A stretch of 64,000 nt of DNA from Caballeronia sordidicola (GTDB lineage Bacteria; Pseudomonadota; Gammaproteobacteria; Burkholderiales; Burkholderiaceae), in contig NZ_FCOC02000001.1 of the NCBI RefSeq assembly GCF_001544455.2, forward strand, positions 124,001-188,000. The letters run 5' to 3'. Positions 25,896 through 35,005 of the stretch are shown here, in pieces. The translations under genes were made by a program, and so were the position numbers. Positions within the stretch are counted from its first letter, which is position 1. Each line of letters opens with the position of its first letter. The notes beneath the pieces are model-generated. The model was not told the origin of the DNA, made no database searches, and saw only the letters and a list, made by a program, of their open reading frames with translations.

Positions 25896-26345
25896 TTACT
25901 GCGCAGGTGATTGAGGATGGCTTCCGATAGTCAGCGGCGGGGGCATAACCGCAATTGATATGTCGCCGGTCCGTGTCCTAGGCATCTTTGCAACATAGGT
26001 CGCCGTGGCACCGCCCCAATATACCCAGTGATTTCCTGCGTGAACCTTTACCCTGTCACTGAGCGGACCGCCCACGGGCAGGCGCACCGGCGTTTGGGAT
26101 TCGATAAACACCTGTGCGACACGCCCTTTGATTGTCGTAACTGTAATCACTCCGCGAGCCCAGGACGGTCGGCTTTGCATCCGGAGCGTATAAACATCCG
26201 GTGCGATGGCGTGCAAACACGGTGGTGCACTTGTGTCGCATTTCGGCAGTTGGGAGATAGGCGTTGCCAGGTTCACGCCTAATAACGTAGCCGCATGCAC
26301 CGACCTGAGCGCAAACAACAGCGAACTGCAAAGAACGTACTTCAT
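25896..26345 (-). CDS. Uncharacterised secreted protein
   Basis: The 149-residue protein begins with a signal peptide (MKYVLCSSLLFALRSVHAA, with AxA-like cleavage). A small beta-rich domain follows, with a Cys-containing loop CDTSAPPCL and the segment VYTLRMQSRPSWARGVITV. The family is not recognised. Export to the periplasm is the only inference I make. It stands alone upstream of the cyo operon on the opposite strand. Confidence 0.6.
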   Translation of the reverse strand: MKYVLCSSLLFALRSVHAATLLGVNLATPISQLPKCDTSAPPCLHAIAPDVYTLRMQSRPSWARGVITVTTIKGRVAQVFIESQTPVRLPVGGPLSDRVKVHAGNHWVYWGGATATYVAKMPRTRTGDISIAVMPPPLTIGSHPQSPAQ

Positions 26346-26915
26346 TATTTCGTCCTGAATGTAAAGCTATGAGTCGGCCGTCCATTACTCCCCTTAGCAA
26401 TCTTCGGACCTATGGGCTCCGACGGACCTTTGGAAGCTTGAACTCTTGCTGCAGCCCATGTTGCACATGGCAAACTGTCAGGCTTGCGCGGAGGTCGCCT
26501 TCGACCGCGCCGAGTGGCACATTTTCCGCAAAGCCACCGCCGGGTACAGTAAATGCTGCGAAATCGCAGAACACCGAGCCTCGTTCTTGCTGACGGACGG
26601 AGGAATTACTACAGAGCTCCGTCTGCGTTGATCGGCGCCTCGTCGTTATTGCGGCAAAATCTCATATTCTGACCGACCGGTTGCTCACGATTTCTCGATA
26701 AGGGCGCCAAGCCGCTGTGCTTCGGCCGTGGCCAGCCCTACTCGATCTGCCAAGGCGCCGGCACCAGAATGCTGGTCCGGCAGGGCGCAGGGGTACTCGG
26801 ATCTTAATTGGTGAATTTTGACAACCGACATCGTGGTCTTGCGCATCAACCGAAGCCGGGATGCCCGAGCGAGCCATCGATCGATACGTATCCCTTTCCA
26901 TCGGGGACGCCATTC
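26346..26915. other. Non-coding region upstream of the cyo operon
   Basis: No convincing gene is present. A 48-codon reverse frame (26685-26831, MSVVKIHQLRSEYP) has no clear ribosome site and I do not call it. The cyo promoter should lie in this stretch. Confidence 0.35.
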
Positions 26916-27905
26916 GTGAAAGTCGCAGCCGTTTCCCGCTACGTTTTTCCTTACGCTGCCCTGCTCATGCTCAGTTCTTGCGCCGGCAACACCCATCTCA
27001 GTTTTCTCAATCCGCAGGGCCCCGTGGCATCCATACAGCGTACCCACTTTGTTGAGATGGTGGCGCTGCTGGCGATCTTTGTTGCGTTGCCGATCTTTGT
27101 CCTCATCCCGTGGCTTGCCTGGCGCTACCGCTTTGGCGTCAAATCCTCGCGCTACACGCCTAAATGGGCGTTCTCTAGAACTCTGGAAGTCGTTGCGTGG
27201 AGCGGCCCTGCGGTGATCGTGGCGCTATTGGCCGTGCTTGTCTGGCGTAGCACGCACGCGCTTGATCCGTATAAGCCCCTGGCCTCCAAGACGCCAACAC
27301 TCCGCGTACAAGCAATCGGTTACGACTGGAAATGGCTATTCATCTATCCGGACCAGGGTGTGGCCAGCATCGGCGTGCTGCCGCTGCCCGCAGGGCAGCC
27401 CGTGGCGATGCAGCTAACCTCCGCCACAGTAATGCAGTCGCTGCAGATACCCGCACTGGGCAGCCAGATCTACGCTATGGGCGGCATGGTCACACAGTTG
27501 CACTTGCAAGTGGACAAACCTGGCCGCTTCATGGGCGAAAACACCATGTACAACGGCGACGGCTTTCACCAGCAACGATTCACCGCTGTGGCGATGACGC
27601 CCGATGCATTCAACGACTGGGTGAAACATACCCGGGCTCACGGCGCGCCACTGGATGCAAGCACGCTCAAGCTGATTTCCGAACGCACGACCCGCGCGCA
27701 ACTCACGGCCGCACTGGGACAAAGTCAAGCCAGCGATGGCGGCATTTATTTCAACAACGCGGAAGCCGACGTTTTCTCCACCGTCGTCAGAGCAACCATG
27801 GACGGTAACGTGGCCGAGCCTCAGACGACCGTTCATACCGCACCATCCACAGCGGTACATCTAGTTGGAAACGCGAACTTACCCTCTGTGGAGCAAAAGC
27901 CGTGA
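26916..27905 (+). CDS. cyoA: Cytochrome o ubiquinol oxidase subunit II
   Basis: The 329-residue protein has a lipoprotein signal with lipobox LSSC near residue 20. Two membrane helices follow (MVALLAIFVALPIFVLIPWL and VVAWSGPAVIVALLAVLVW), then a periplasmic cupredoxin domain containing YDWKWLFIYPDQ and TMYNGDGFHQQRF. The Cys ligands of the CuA centre are absent, which marks a quinol rather than cytochrome c oxidase. I chose GTG 26916 because GGGGA lies upstream and it places the signal peptide at the N-terminus. It is the first gene of cyoABCD and overlaps cyoB by four bases. Confidence 0.9.
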   Translation: MKVAAVSRYVFPYAALLMLSSCAGNTHLSFLNPQGPVASIQRTHFVEMVALLAIFVALPIFVLIPWLAWRYRFGVKSSRYTPKWAFSRTLEVVAWSGPAVIVALLAVLVWRSTHALDPYKPLASKTPTLRVQAIGYDWKWLFIYPDQGVASIGVLPLPAGQPVAMQLTSATVMQSLQIPALGSQIYAMGGMVTQLHLQVDKPGRFMGENTMYNGDGFHQQRFTAVAMTPDAFNDWVKHTRAHGAPLDASTLKLISERTTRAQLTAALGQSQASDGGIYFNNAEADVFSTVVRATMDGNVAEPQTTVHTAPSTAVHLVGNANLPSVEQKP

Positions 27906-30013
27906 GCCTTCCCTACGTTTTTGCGCATCCGCTGGGACGGCTGAGCCTAAATTCCCTGCCGTTCTGGCAGATGCTGCAAGACCCCAGCGAAGCAAACGTG
28001 ATCAACGGCATCATCGCCACAGGAGCAGCATCGATGGTGGTGATTGGTGCCATCGTCACCTTTGCATTGATCACTCGCTACCGGAAATGGGGCGTGCTCT
28101 GGTCGGACTGGCTGACCAGCCCAGACCACAAGAAGATCGGCATCATGTACGTCGTGCTGGCCTTCGTGATGCTCGCGCGTGCGCTGATTGAGGCCCTGTT
28201 GATGCGTACCCAACAGGCGTTCGGTCTCGGCGGTGGCTTTCTCTCGCCGGATCACTTTGCGCAGCTGTTCAGTACGCACGGCACCATCATGATCTTTTTC
28301 ATGGCGATGCCCTTTCTCACGGGGGTCATCAACTACGTCATGCCGCTACAGATCGGCGCGCGCGACGTGGCTTTTCCCGTACTCAATTCGATCAGCCTCG
28401 GATTGACTGCTGCCGGCGCGGCCCTGGTGATGATTTCGCTTTGCTTCGGCACGTTCTCGACCGGAGGCTGGTTCGGCTATCCGCCCTACACAGAGGCCAC
28501 GTTCAGTCCCGGAGTAGGACCGGATTACTGGATTTGGTCACTCTCGCTGGCTTCGCTCGGTTCCACCTTTACCGGCATCAATTTCGCGGTCACCATTTAC
28601 AAACTACGCGCGCCAGGGATGACGGTCATGCGTATGCCGTTGTTCACTTGGACCGCTCTCTGCACAAGCATCCTCATGGTATTTGCCATGCCACCGTTGA
28701 CTGTGGCCACAGCCCAGCTTGCGCTGGACCGTTACCTCGGTTTTCACTATTTCACCAATGCGCTTGGCGGCAATATGATGCACTTCGCCAATCTGTTCTG
28801 GCTATTTGGCCATCCGGAAGTCTACATCTTGATATTGCCGGCGTTCGGTGTCTACTCCGAAGTCATCTCGACTTTCTCAGGCAAGACGCTTTTCGGCTAC
28901 CGCGCGCTCGTCATGGCCACCATGGCCATCGCGGTCCTGTCATTCACCGTCTGGCTACATCATTTTTTCACCATGGGCCAGAGCGCTAATATCAACGCGG
29001 TGTTCGGCATCGCATCGATGCTGATCGGCATTCCCACCGGCGTAAAGATCTACGACTGGATGCTCACGATGTTTCGCGGGCGGATTCGATTTACAGTGCC
29101 AATGATCTATTCCATTGGCTTCATGCTGCTGTTCGTCTTGGGCGGCATGAGCGGAATTCTGCTTGCCGACCCCGGCATCGACTACCAGGTGCACAACAGC
29201 GTCTTTCTGGTCGCGCACTTTCACAACGTCGCGGTTCCCGGGGTGCTGTTCGGAATGATCGCTGCCTACCATTATTGGTTTCCCAAGGCTTTCGGCTTTC
29301 GCCTTAACGAGCGTTGGGGGAAAATTTCCGCGCTATGCTGGATCGTCGGCTTCATGCTGGCGTTCTTTCCACTCTATGCGTTGGGATTGATGGGCATGCC
29401 ACGCCGCACCGTGTCCTACTCCGAGCCCGCCTACGTGCCGCTGGAGATGGTCGCCTTGCTCGGTGCCGTCATTGTCGTCGTAGCCCTGACGGCACTGGTC
29501 GTGCAGTTGTGGGTATCCATCAAGCAACGTGATGCAAATCGGGTGTTTGCGGGCGACCCTTGGGATGGACGCAGTCTCGAGTGGTCACTCTCAGCTCCCC
29601 CACCAGAATACAATTTCGCGATGATTCCGCGGGTCACCACGCGCGATGCATTCACAATCGCCAAGGAGTCCGGCAGTGCTTATCGACGGCACGAAACGTA
29701 CGAAGATATCGAGGTACCCAAGAATAGCGCGATGGGGCCGGCTATAGCAGCCACCGGCTTTGCGCTCGCCTTTGGCCTGGTTTGGCATATCTGGTGGATG
29801 GTGATCGTGTCTTGTCTGGGCGCCCTGGCCGCAATGGTCGTCCGCGGCTTCACGCGAGACACCACGCGCATTGTCAACGCACAGGACGTGCGAGCGGAAC
29901 ATCATCGTTGGCTCGATGCTGTTACCGGTGCCACGGCCATATCCCGTGCCGACGAACGCACGCCGGCCAATAACGGTCTGGCCGAACATCAAATCGACGG
30001 GGCGGTGCCATGA
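27902..30013 (+). CDS. cyoB: Cytochrome o ubiquinol oxidase subunit I
   Basis: This 703-residue heme-copper oxidase subunit carries the expected metal ligands: FSTHGTIMIFFMAMPF (low-spin heme), FGHPEVYILILPAFG (CuB His and cross-linked Tyr), LHHFFTMG (CuB His pair) and AHFHNVAVPG (high-spin and low-spin heme His). It has about 15 membrane helices. It oxidises ubiquinol, reduces oxygen to water and pumps protons. The GTG start overlaps the cyoA stop as GTGA. Confidence 0.95.
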   Translation: MSLPYVFAHPLGRLSLNSLPFWQMLQDPSEANVINGIIATGAASMVVIGAIVTFALITRYRKWGVLWSDWLTSPDHKKIGIMYVVLAFVMLARALIEALLMRTQQAFGLGGGFLSPDHFAQLFSTHGTIMIFFMAMPFLTGVINYVMPLQIGARDVAFPVLNSISLGLTAAGAALVMISLCFGTFSTGGWFGYPPYTEATFSPGVGPDYWIWSLSLASLGSTFTGINFAVTIYKLRAPGMTVMRMPLFTWTALCTSILMVFAMPPLTVATAQLALDRYLGFHYFTNALGGNMMHFANLFWLFGHPEVYILILPAFGVYSEVISTFSGKTLFGYRALVMATMAIAVLSFTVWLHHFFTMGQSANINAVFGIASMLIGIPTGVKIYDWMLTMFRGRIRFTVPMIYSIGFMLLFVLGGMSGILLADPGIDYQVHNSVFLVAHFHNVAVPGVLFGMIAAYHYWFPKAFGFRLNERWGKISALCWIVGFMLAFFPLYALGLMGMPRRTVSYSEPAYVPLEMVALLGAVIVVVALTALVVQLWVSIKQRDANRVFAGDPWDGRSLEWSLSAPPPEYNFAMIPRVTTRDAFTIAKESGSAYRRHETYEDIEVPKNSAMGPAIAATGFALAFGLVWHIWWMVIVSCLGALAAMVVRGFTRDTTRIVNAQDVRAEHHRWLDAVTGATAISRADERTPANNGLAEHQIDGAVP

Positions 30014-30633
30014 GCCGCGAAGCCGCCAAATACCCAGGCTTAAATCTGAACTCCGCGCACGGCAAGGATCACGAAGTAGCCGAAAGCCTGATGTTCGGCT
30101 TCTGGGTGTTCCTCATGAGCGACGCAATCCTGTTCGGCATGGTGTTCGCGACTTACGTTACCTCGTTGCATGCCACCGCTGGCGGCCCCGGCCCTCACCA
30201 GCTTTACGATATCAATAGCGTCCTGATCGAGACGTTGTTGCTTCTGGCGAGTAGCGTCACTTTCGGAATGGCGTCGCTCGCCCTCAAGTACAGGCACACC
30301 CCGCTGCGGCTGGTCGGATGGCTAGCGGTAACGCTGATACTGGGAGTCGCCTTCTTGTGTCTGGAACTGCACGATTTCAGCGACATGTTCGCGAAGGGAG
30401 GCGTGCCCAGCCGCAGCGGTTTTCTGTCCGCCTTCTTCGACCTGGTGCCCCTACACGGGCTTCACGTCACCGGAGGCTGCATCTGGCTGATCTGTCTCGT
30501 GGGTCAAATCGCCCGCTACGGGCTCGATACCAAGACGAAGCTCGGCATTATGCGACTCGCGCTGTTCTGGCATTTTCTGGACATTGTTTGGGTCGCGATT
30601 TTCTCTGTGGTGTACCTGGCGGGGCTGACATGA
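30010..30633 (+). CDS. cyoC: Cytochrome o ubiquinol oxidase subunit III
   Basis: The 207-residue protein has five membrane helices with the COX3-type GFWVFLMSDAILFGMVFATY segment and LHGLHVTGGCIWLI. It has the usual length for CyoC and overlaps cyoB and cyoD as ATGA junctions. It stabilises the oxidase and its proton uptake. Confidence 0.93.
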   Translation: MSREAAKYPGLNLNSAHGKDHEVAESLMFGFWVFLMSDAILFGMVFATYVTSLHATAGGPGPHQLYDINSVLIETLLLLASSVTFGMASLALKYRHTPLRLVGWLAVTLILGVAFLCLELHDFSDMFAKGGVPSRSGFLSAFFDLVPLHGLHVTGGCIWLICLVGQIARYGLDTKTKLGIMRLALFWHFLDIVWVAIFSVVYLAGLT

Positions 30634-30986
30634 GCGAGCCACTAAACGACGGCGTGGGCGGGCTGGCCCCAATGCGGGAAGAGGAAAATCGAGAGTTCCG
30701 ATCGTACGTCTGGGGCGCAGGCATCGCGTTATTGCTCACTGCGTTGCCGTTTGCGTTACTGCACTGGGCGGGCTTGCCGCGTTTGACGATGCTGATTGTT
30801 ATTGGCGTATTCGCGCTGGTACAGATCCTCATACACTTCCGCTGTTTCCTGCACATCAGCTTTGCCCACAAGCGCGAGGATCTGCAGCTAATCCTGTTCT
30901 CGGCGCTGCTGTTGACGATCATGGTGGCGGGCACGATCTGGATCATGGCGAGCTTGGCACTGCGGATGGCGATGCCCGCCGCTTGA
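30630..30986 (+). CDS. cyoD: Cytochrome o ubiquinol oxidase subunit IV
   Basis: The 118-residue protein has three membrane helices, ending in VQILIHFRCFLHI and LILFSALLLTIMVAGTIWIM, typical of CyoD. The ATG overlaps the cyoC stop. A heme o synthase gene (cyoE) does not follow, so heme o must come from elsewhere in the genome. Confidence 0.9.
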   Translation: MSEPLNDGVGGLAPMREEENREFRSYVWGAGIALLLTALPFALLHWAGLPRLTMLIVIGVFALVQILIHFRCFLHISFAHKREDLQLILFSALLLTIMVAGTIWIMASLALRMAMPAA

Positions 30987-31011
30987 TACTTCAGGGTGCT
31001 GTTTGTCTCAA

Positions 31012-31887
31012 TCAGCCGCCGGTTGCAAATCCTGGGTACAAGGTCATCCCACCGTCCACAAAAAGCGTCGCGCCAGTTACGTAATCAGCCGCGTCGGACG
31101 CAAGCCAAACCGCAGCCTGCGCAATGTCATCAGGTTCACCAATGCGCTTGTAGGGGACTAATGTCATCAGGTCGGCATAGGCTGCGGGCGTGCTCCACGC
31201 TTCCGTGTTGATCGGCGTGCGAATGGCCCCGGGCGCGAGACTATTGACGCGGATGCGGTAAGGCGCGACCTCCTGAGCGAGACTTTTCATAAGCAGCATG
31301 ACACCACCTTTGGACGCGGCATAGTTGGCATGACCCGCCCACGGTATCTCCTGATGCACCGAACTCATACATAGGATCTTCCCCGCCGCAACCGATACCG
31401 CTTCGTCGACGCCTCGCCGCTTGAACTCCCTGACCGCCTCCCGCGTGCAGAGGAACTGTCCGGTCAGATTGACTCCGATCACCGTGTTCCATTGATCCAG
31501 CGTCATCTTGTCGAACGGCGCATCACGCTGCAATCCCGCGTTGCTAACCACGATGTGGAGGGTACCGAAATGTTCGATGGCACGGACGAACATCGCCTGT
31601 ACCTGGTCTTCCTTGCTAACATCAGCTTGAAGCGCGATCGCACGTCGCCCGAGGCTTTCTATCTCGTGGGCGACCTCCTCTGCCGCCTCCGGATCCGTCA
31701 CGTAATTGACGATCACATCCGCACCCGCGCGGGCAAGCCCCAGGGCGACCGCCTTTCCGATGCCGGAATTCGCGCCGGTGACAAGGGCTGGTTGCCCCGC
31801 GAGCATCGGATAGGGCGTGGGATGCGGCAAACGGCGGGCGTCTGGAGCTGCCGGCGCGGAAGGATCTTTAGGGGTTACATCGGTCAT
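31012..31887 (-). CDS. Short-chain dehydrogenase, glucose 1-dehydrogenase-like
   Basis: The 291-residue SDR has the cofactor motif TGANSGIGKAVAL, NAG in VVSNAGLQRD, a Ser in CMSSVHQ and the catalytic YAASK, ending with the common VDGGMTLYP. The N-terminal extension with a PTPYPMLAGQPALVTG stretch is typical of the YhdF/YghA-like or glucose dehydrogenase-like group. I chose ATG 31887 because GGAG precedes it. It lies 50 bases after a GH15 gene and is likely co-transcribed. Confidence 0.85.
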   Translation of the reverse strand: MTDVTPKDPSAPAAPDARRLPHPTPYPMLAGQPALVTGANSGIGKAVALGLARAGADVIVNYVTDPEAAEEVAHEIESLGRRAIALQADVSKEDQVQAMFVRAIEHFGTLHIVVSNAGLQRDAPFDKMTLDQWNTVIGVNLTGQFLCTREAVREFKRRGVDEAVSVAAGKILCMSSVHQEIPWAGHANYAASKGGVMLLMKSLAQEVAPYRIRVNSLAPGAIRTPINTEAWSTPAAYADLMTLVPYKRIGEPDDIAQAAVWLASDAADYVTGATLFVDGGMTLYPGFATGG

Positions 31888-31937
31888 GGACACTCCGGAA
31901 CGTTGATTGATTGGTCATATATGGGCGGTGTGCGATA

Positions 31938-33725
31938 TCAACTGCCACCCCGGTTGAGCGTCGGACCGCAAAGATTCAGCGCAGTATTGACGATAGCAAG
32001 ATGGGTCAGCGCCTGCGGAAAATTGCCGGCGAGATGTTTGCCCGGCACGTTGTACTCTTCCGACAACAGCCCGAGATCGTTGCTCACGGCAAGTACACGC
32101 TCGAATTGCGCCCTTGCTTCATCGGTGCGTCCCTGCAGAATCAGGCAATCAGCCATCCAGCATGAACACGCGAGAAACACGCCTTCGCTCGGGCCGCCCT
32201 GGCGTGCTTTCGTTCGGCGAATCAGGCCGCCTTCCGACAGCTCTCGCTGGATCGTGGCAATGGTTGCGGCCATGCGGGGATCGTCGGCCGGCAGAAAGCC
32301 CATTAGTGGAAGCAGCAGCAGGCTCGCGTCGAGTTCCTGACCGCCATAGTGCTGCGTGAAGCTGCCTAAACCTTCATTCCAGCCGTCACGGCAAACCTGT
32401 TCGTGAATCTTCGAACGCAAGGCAACAATACGATCGAGCGCTTGCCGATCAACCGTACGTACAGTTCCGGACGCCTCATGGTGGCGAATAAAGCGGTCGA
32501 ATGCGACCCACGCCATCACCTTCGAGTAAGTGTAGTGCCGCGGCTCGGCACGGGACTCCCAGACGCCCGAACCTTCGCTGTCCCACATCGCAGCAAGGTG
32601 CTCGACGATCTTCAGCGCGACCGCAGCTTCCTGCTCCGATGCCGGCACGCCACCCCGCCGAGCGAGGTCTAGGCAATCGAGCACCTCTCCAAAGACATCG
32701 ATCTGATGCTGTGTCGACGCGGCGTTGCCCACACGCACCGGCTGCGAATAACGATATCCTGGCAACGCGTCGACGGTCCACTCGGCCAGATGCCGCGCGC
32801 CGTCGACGCGATACATGATCCTCACTCGATCCGGCGAGCCGGCGATGGCACGCAGCAACCAATCCCGCCAGGCCTGCGCTTCACCGTGAAAGCCGGCATT
32901 GAGAAGTGCTCCCAAGGTAAAGCTCGCATCGCGCAGCCAACAGTAGCGGTAATCCCAGTTCATCTTGCCACCCGGTGCTTCGGGCAACGATGTCGTGGGC
33001 GCCGCGATCAATCCACCACTCGACTGATGGATCAACGCCTTGAGCGTGAGGAGAGAGCGGCGCACCTCGTGAGGCCTGTGGGTCTTTGAATCGTCGAACC
33101 GGCCGATCCAGTTGCACCAGAACTCCCGAGTCGCCAATAACGCGGCTTCGGCATCGATGGCGGCAGGCGGCGGCAGATGGGATGGCCCGTAGCTCATCAC
33201 GAACGCGAGCCGGCTTCCAGCCTGGACCTCGAATTCGGTTTCGGTGACATGTGACTTGACCTCGAGTGGCATCGGCGCGCGTAGGATCACGAGATCGGGG
33301 CCGACTTTGGCGACCATGCTGTCACCTTCTGCCGTCGACCATGGCGGCAGTGCGCCATAGTCGAATCGCAGGCGCAAAGTCGAGCGCATGTTCACTCTTC
33401 CGCGCAGCCCGACGACGATCCGCACGACGGATGAAAACGTGGTGCGCATTGGCATGAAATCGATGACCCGTACGGCACCATCCTCCGTCTCGAAGTCGGT
33501 TTCCATGACGAGCGTGTCTTGCTGATAGCGGCGGCTCTGACAGATCACCGACGCAACTGGCGCCATCGACCAGTGACCATTTTCCGGCGTACCGAGCAAG
33601 GCGGCAAAACAGGCATCGTCATCGAAGCGTGGCCAACACAGCCAGTCAATCGAGCCATCGCGGCTGACCAGCGCGGCAGTTTCGCCATCACCCAAGAGGG
33701 CATAGTCTTCGATCGGCTTGCTCAT
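31938..33725 (-). CDS. Glycoside hydrolase family 15 protein (trehalase/glucoamylase-like)
   Basis: The 595-residue protein has the bacterial GH15 N-terminal beta domain (MSKPIEDYALLGDGETAALV, GSIDWLCWPRFDD). An alpha6/alpha6 barrel follows with MNWDYRYCWLRDASF and HYTYSKVMAWVAFDR. Family members hydrolyse alpha-glucosides, some of them trehalose. The substrate here is not shown. The start at ATG 33725 lies 26 bases after the preceding SDR; the frame is open to 33818 but that would overlap the SDR end. Confidence 0.87.
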   Translation of the reverse strand: MSKPIEDYALLGDGETAALVSRDGSIDWLCWPRFDDDACFAALLGTPENGHWSMAPVASVICQSRRYQQDTLVMETDFETEDGAVRVIDFMPMRTTFSSVVRIVVGLRGRVNMRSTLRLRFDYGALPPWSTAEGDSMVAKVGPDLVILRAPMPLEVKSHVTETEFEVQAGSRLAFVMSYGPSHLPPPAAIDAEAALLATREFWCNWIGRFDDSKTHRPHEVRRSLLTLKALIHQSSGGLIAAPTTSLPEAPGGKMNWDYRYCWLRDASFTLGALLNAGFHGEAQAWRDWLLRAIAGSPDRVRIMYRVDGARHLAEWTVDALPGYRYSQPVRVGNAASTQHQIDVFGEVLDCLDLARRGGVPASEQEAAVALKIVEHLAAMWDSEGSGVWESRAEPRHYTYSKVMAWVAFDRFIRHHEASGTVRTVDRQALDRIVALRSKIHEQVCRDGWNEGLGSFTQHYGGQELDASLLLLPLMGFLPADDPRMAATIATIQRELSEGGLIRRTKARQGGPSEGVFLACSCWMADCLILQGRTDEARAQFERVLAVSNDLGLLSEEYNVPGKHLAGNFPQALTHLAIVNTALNLCGPTLNRGGS

Positions 33726-33751
33726 CGCGGTTTTATCCTGAGCGATTTCAT

Positions 33752-34747
33752 TCAGACTTTGTATTTCTTGGCGAGCAAATGAAGTCCGCCGACGAGTCCC
33801 ACCGCCGCAAGCAGCCAAAACGCAGAGCGGTGTCGGTCGGTGAACATTTCTAAGCTACCTACCTTCGACTCACGATCAAACCGCCCGTGCGCGCCATAAT
33901 TTCCTGGTACCGGCTCGTATAGGTTGGCCGGGGCGCCCTTCTCGAGCGGTACATCGGTCAGTTGACCCTCATAGCCCGCCGACGCCAGGTATTTATCGAT
34001 CAGCCCCGGCGCGATCCGGTTCGCCAAAATCGCTTTCACGGTCGGGAAGCCGACCCAGACTTCGCGCCGCTTGTGTGTCGCGGCGAAAAAGATCGCGCGC
34101 GCCGGCACTTCCGGCTCGAAGATCGGCGCGACGGGCTTTGCCTTCACACCCATCTTGTTCATCGCCCAGTCGAACTGCGGCGTGTTCACTGCCGGCAGAT
34201 CGACCATCGTCAAATGCACCTTCAGATTGTCGTGGATGATTTCCGAGCGCAGCGCATCCGTAAAACCGCGAATCGCGAATTTCGCGCCGCAATAGATCGA
34301 TTGCAGCGGCACTGATCGATAGCCGAGCGCTGACCCGACGTTGACGATCGTGCCGCGATTGCGCAATCGCATACGCGACAATGCCGACATCGTGCCGTGA
34401 ACCTGACCGAGATAGGTGACTCGCGTGCCGCGCTCGAATTCCTGTGCAGTGAGCTTGGAGACCGGTGCAAACACAGTGGCCATCGCGACGTTCACCCACA
34501 CGTCGATCGGGCCAAGCTCTCCCTCCGTGCGCGCGGCGGCCGACTCGACGGCATCGGCATCGGCAACGTCCGTGGCGATCGCGAGGGCACGAATGGGGTA
34601 GCGGCTCTCGAGCTCCGCGGCCACGCGCGCCAGGCGATCAGGTTCTCGCGCCAATAGCGCGACGTCGTAGCCTTGACGGGCGAACTCTTCGACTGTCGCC
34701 CGGCCGACGCCCGCACTTCCTCCCGTCACCACAACTACTTTTGTCAT
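33752..34747 (-). CDS. Short-chain dehydrogenase with C-terminal membrane anchor
   Basis: The 331-residue SDR has TGGSAGVGRATVEEF, a Ser in NVGSALGYRS and YCGAKFA in place of the usual YxxxK, so the catalytic pair is present. The C-terminal 90 residues extend the fold and end with a hydrophobic segment (SAFWLLAAVGLVGGLHLLA), probably a membrane anchor. It is the first gene of an operon with GH15 and another SDR, and it is divergent from the GMC oxidoreductase operon. Confidence 0.83.
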   Translation of the reverse strand: MTKVVVVTGGSAGVGRATVEEFARQGYDVALLAREPDRLARVAAELESRYPIRALAIATDVADADAVESAAARTEGELGPIDVWVNVAMATVFAPVSKLTAQEFERGTRVTYLGQVHGTMSALSRMRLRNRGTIVNVGSALGYRSVPLQSIYCGAKFAIRGFTDALRSEIIHDNLKVHLTMVDLPAVNTPQFDWAMNKMGVKAKPVAPIFEPEVPARAIFFAATHKRREVWVGFPTVKAILANRIAPGLIDKYLASAGYEGQLTDVPLEKGAPANLYEPVPGNYGAHGRFDRESKVGSLEMFTDRHRSAFWLLAAVGLVGGLHLLAKKYKV

Positions 34748-35005
34748 GCTGTTAGACCGATGAAATATGCTGGATGGGGCTCGCGTGCTGCTGACGGTTC
34801 AAACGACTTGAAATCGAGCAACGGGAATGTACGTCATTGTATGCAGCAAGCGCCGTACCGGAACGTTTCCGCTAAGGAGCTCAGATTTAAGGATCACGAA
34901 ATATTACGGAAGACCCACAGGTTTGCTTCTTGCATCAAAACCTGTATTCCGGAATGTTATGCGCCGGCCGACCAAATCATCGTGTTTTCGATCGCAAGGG
35001 GACTT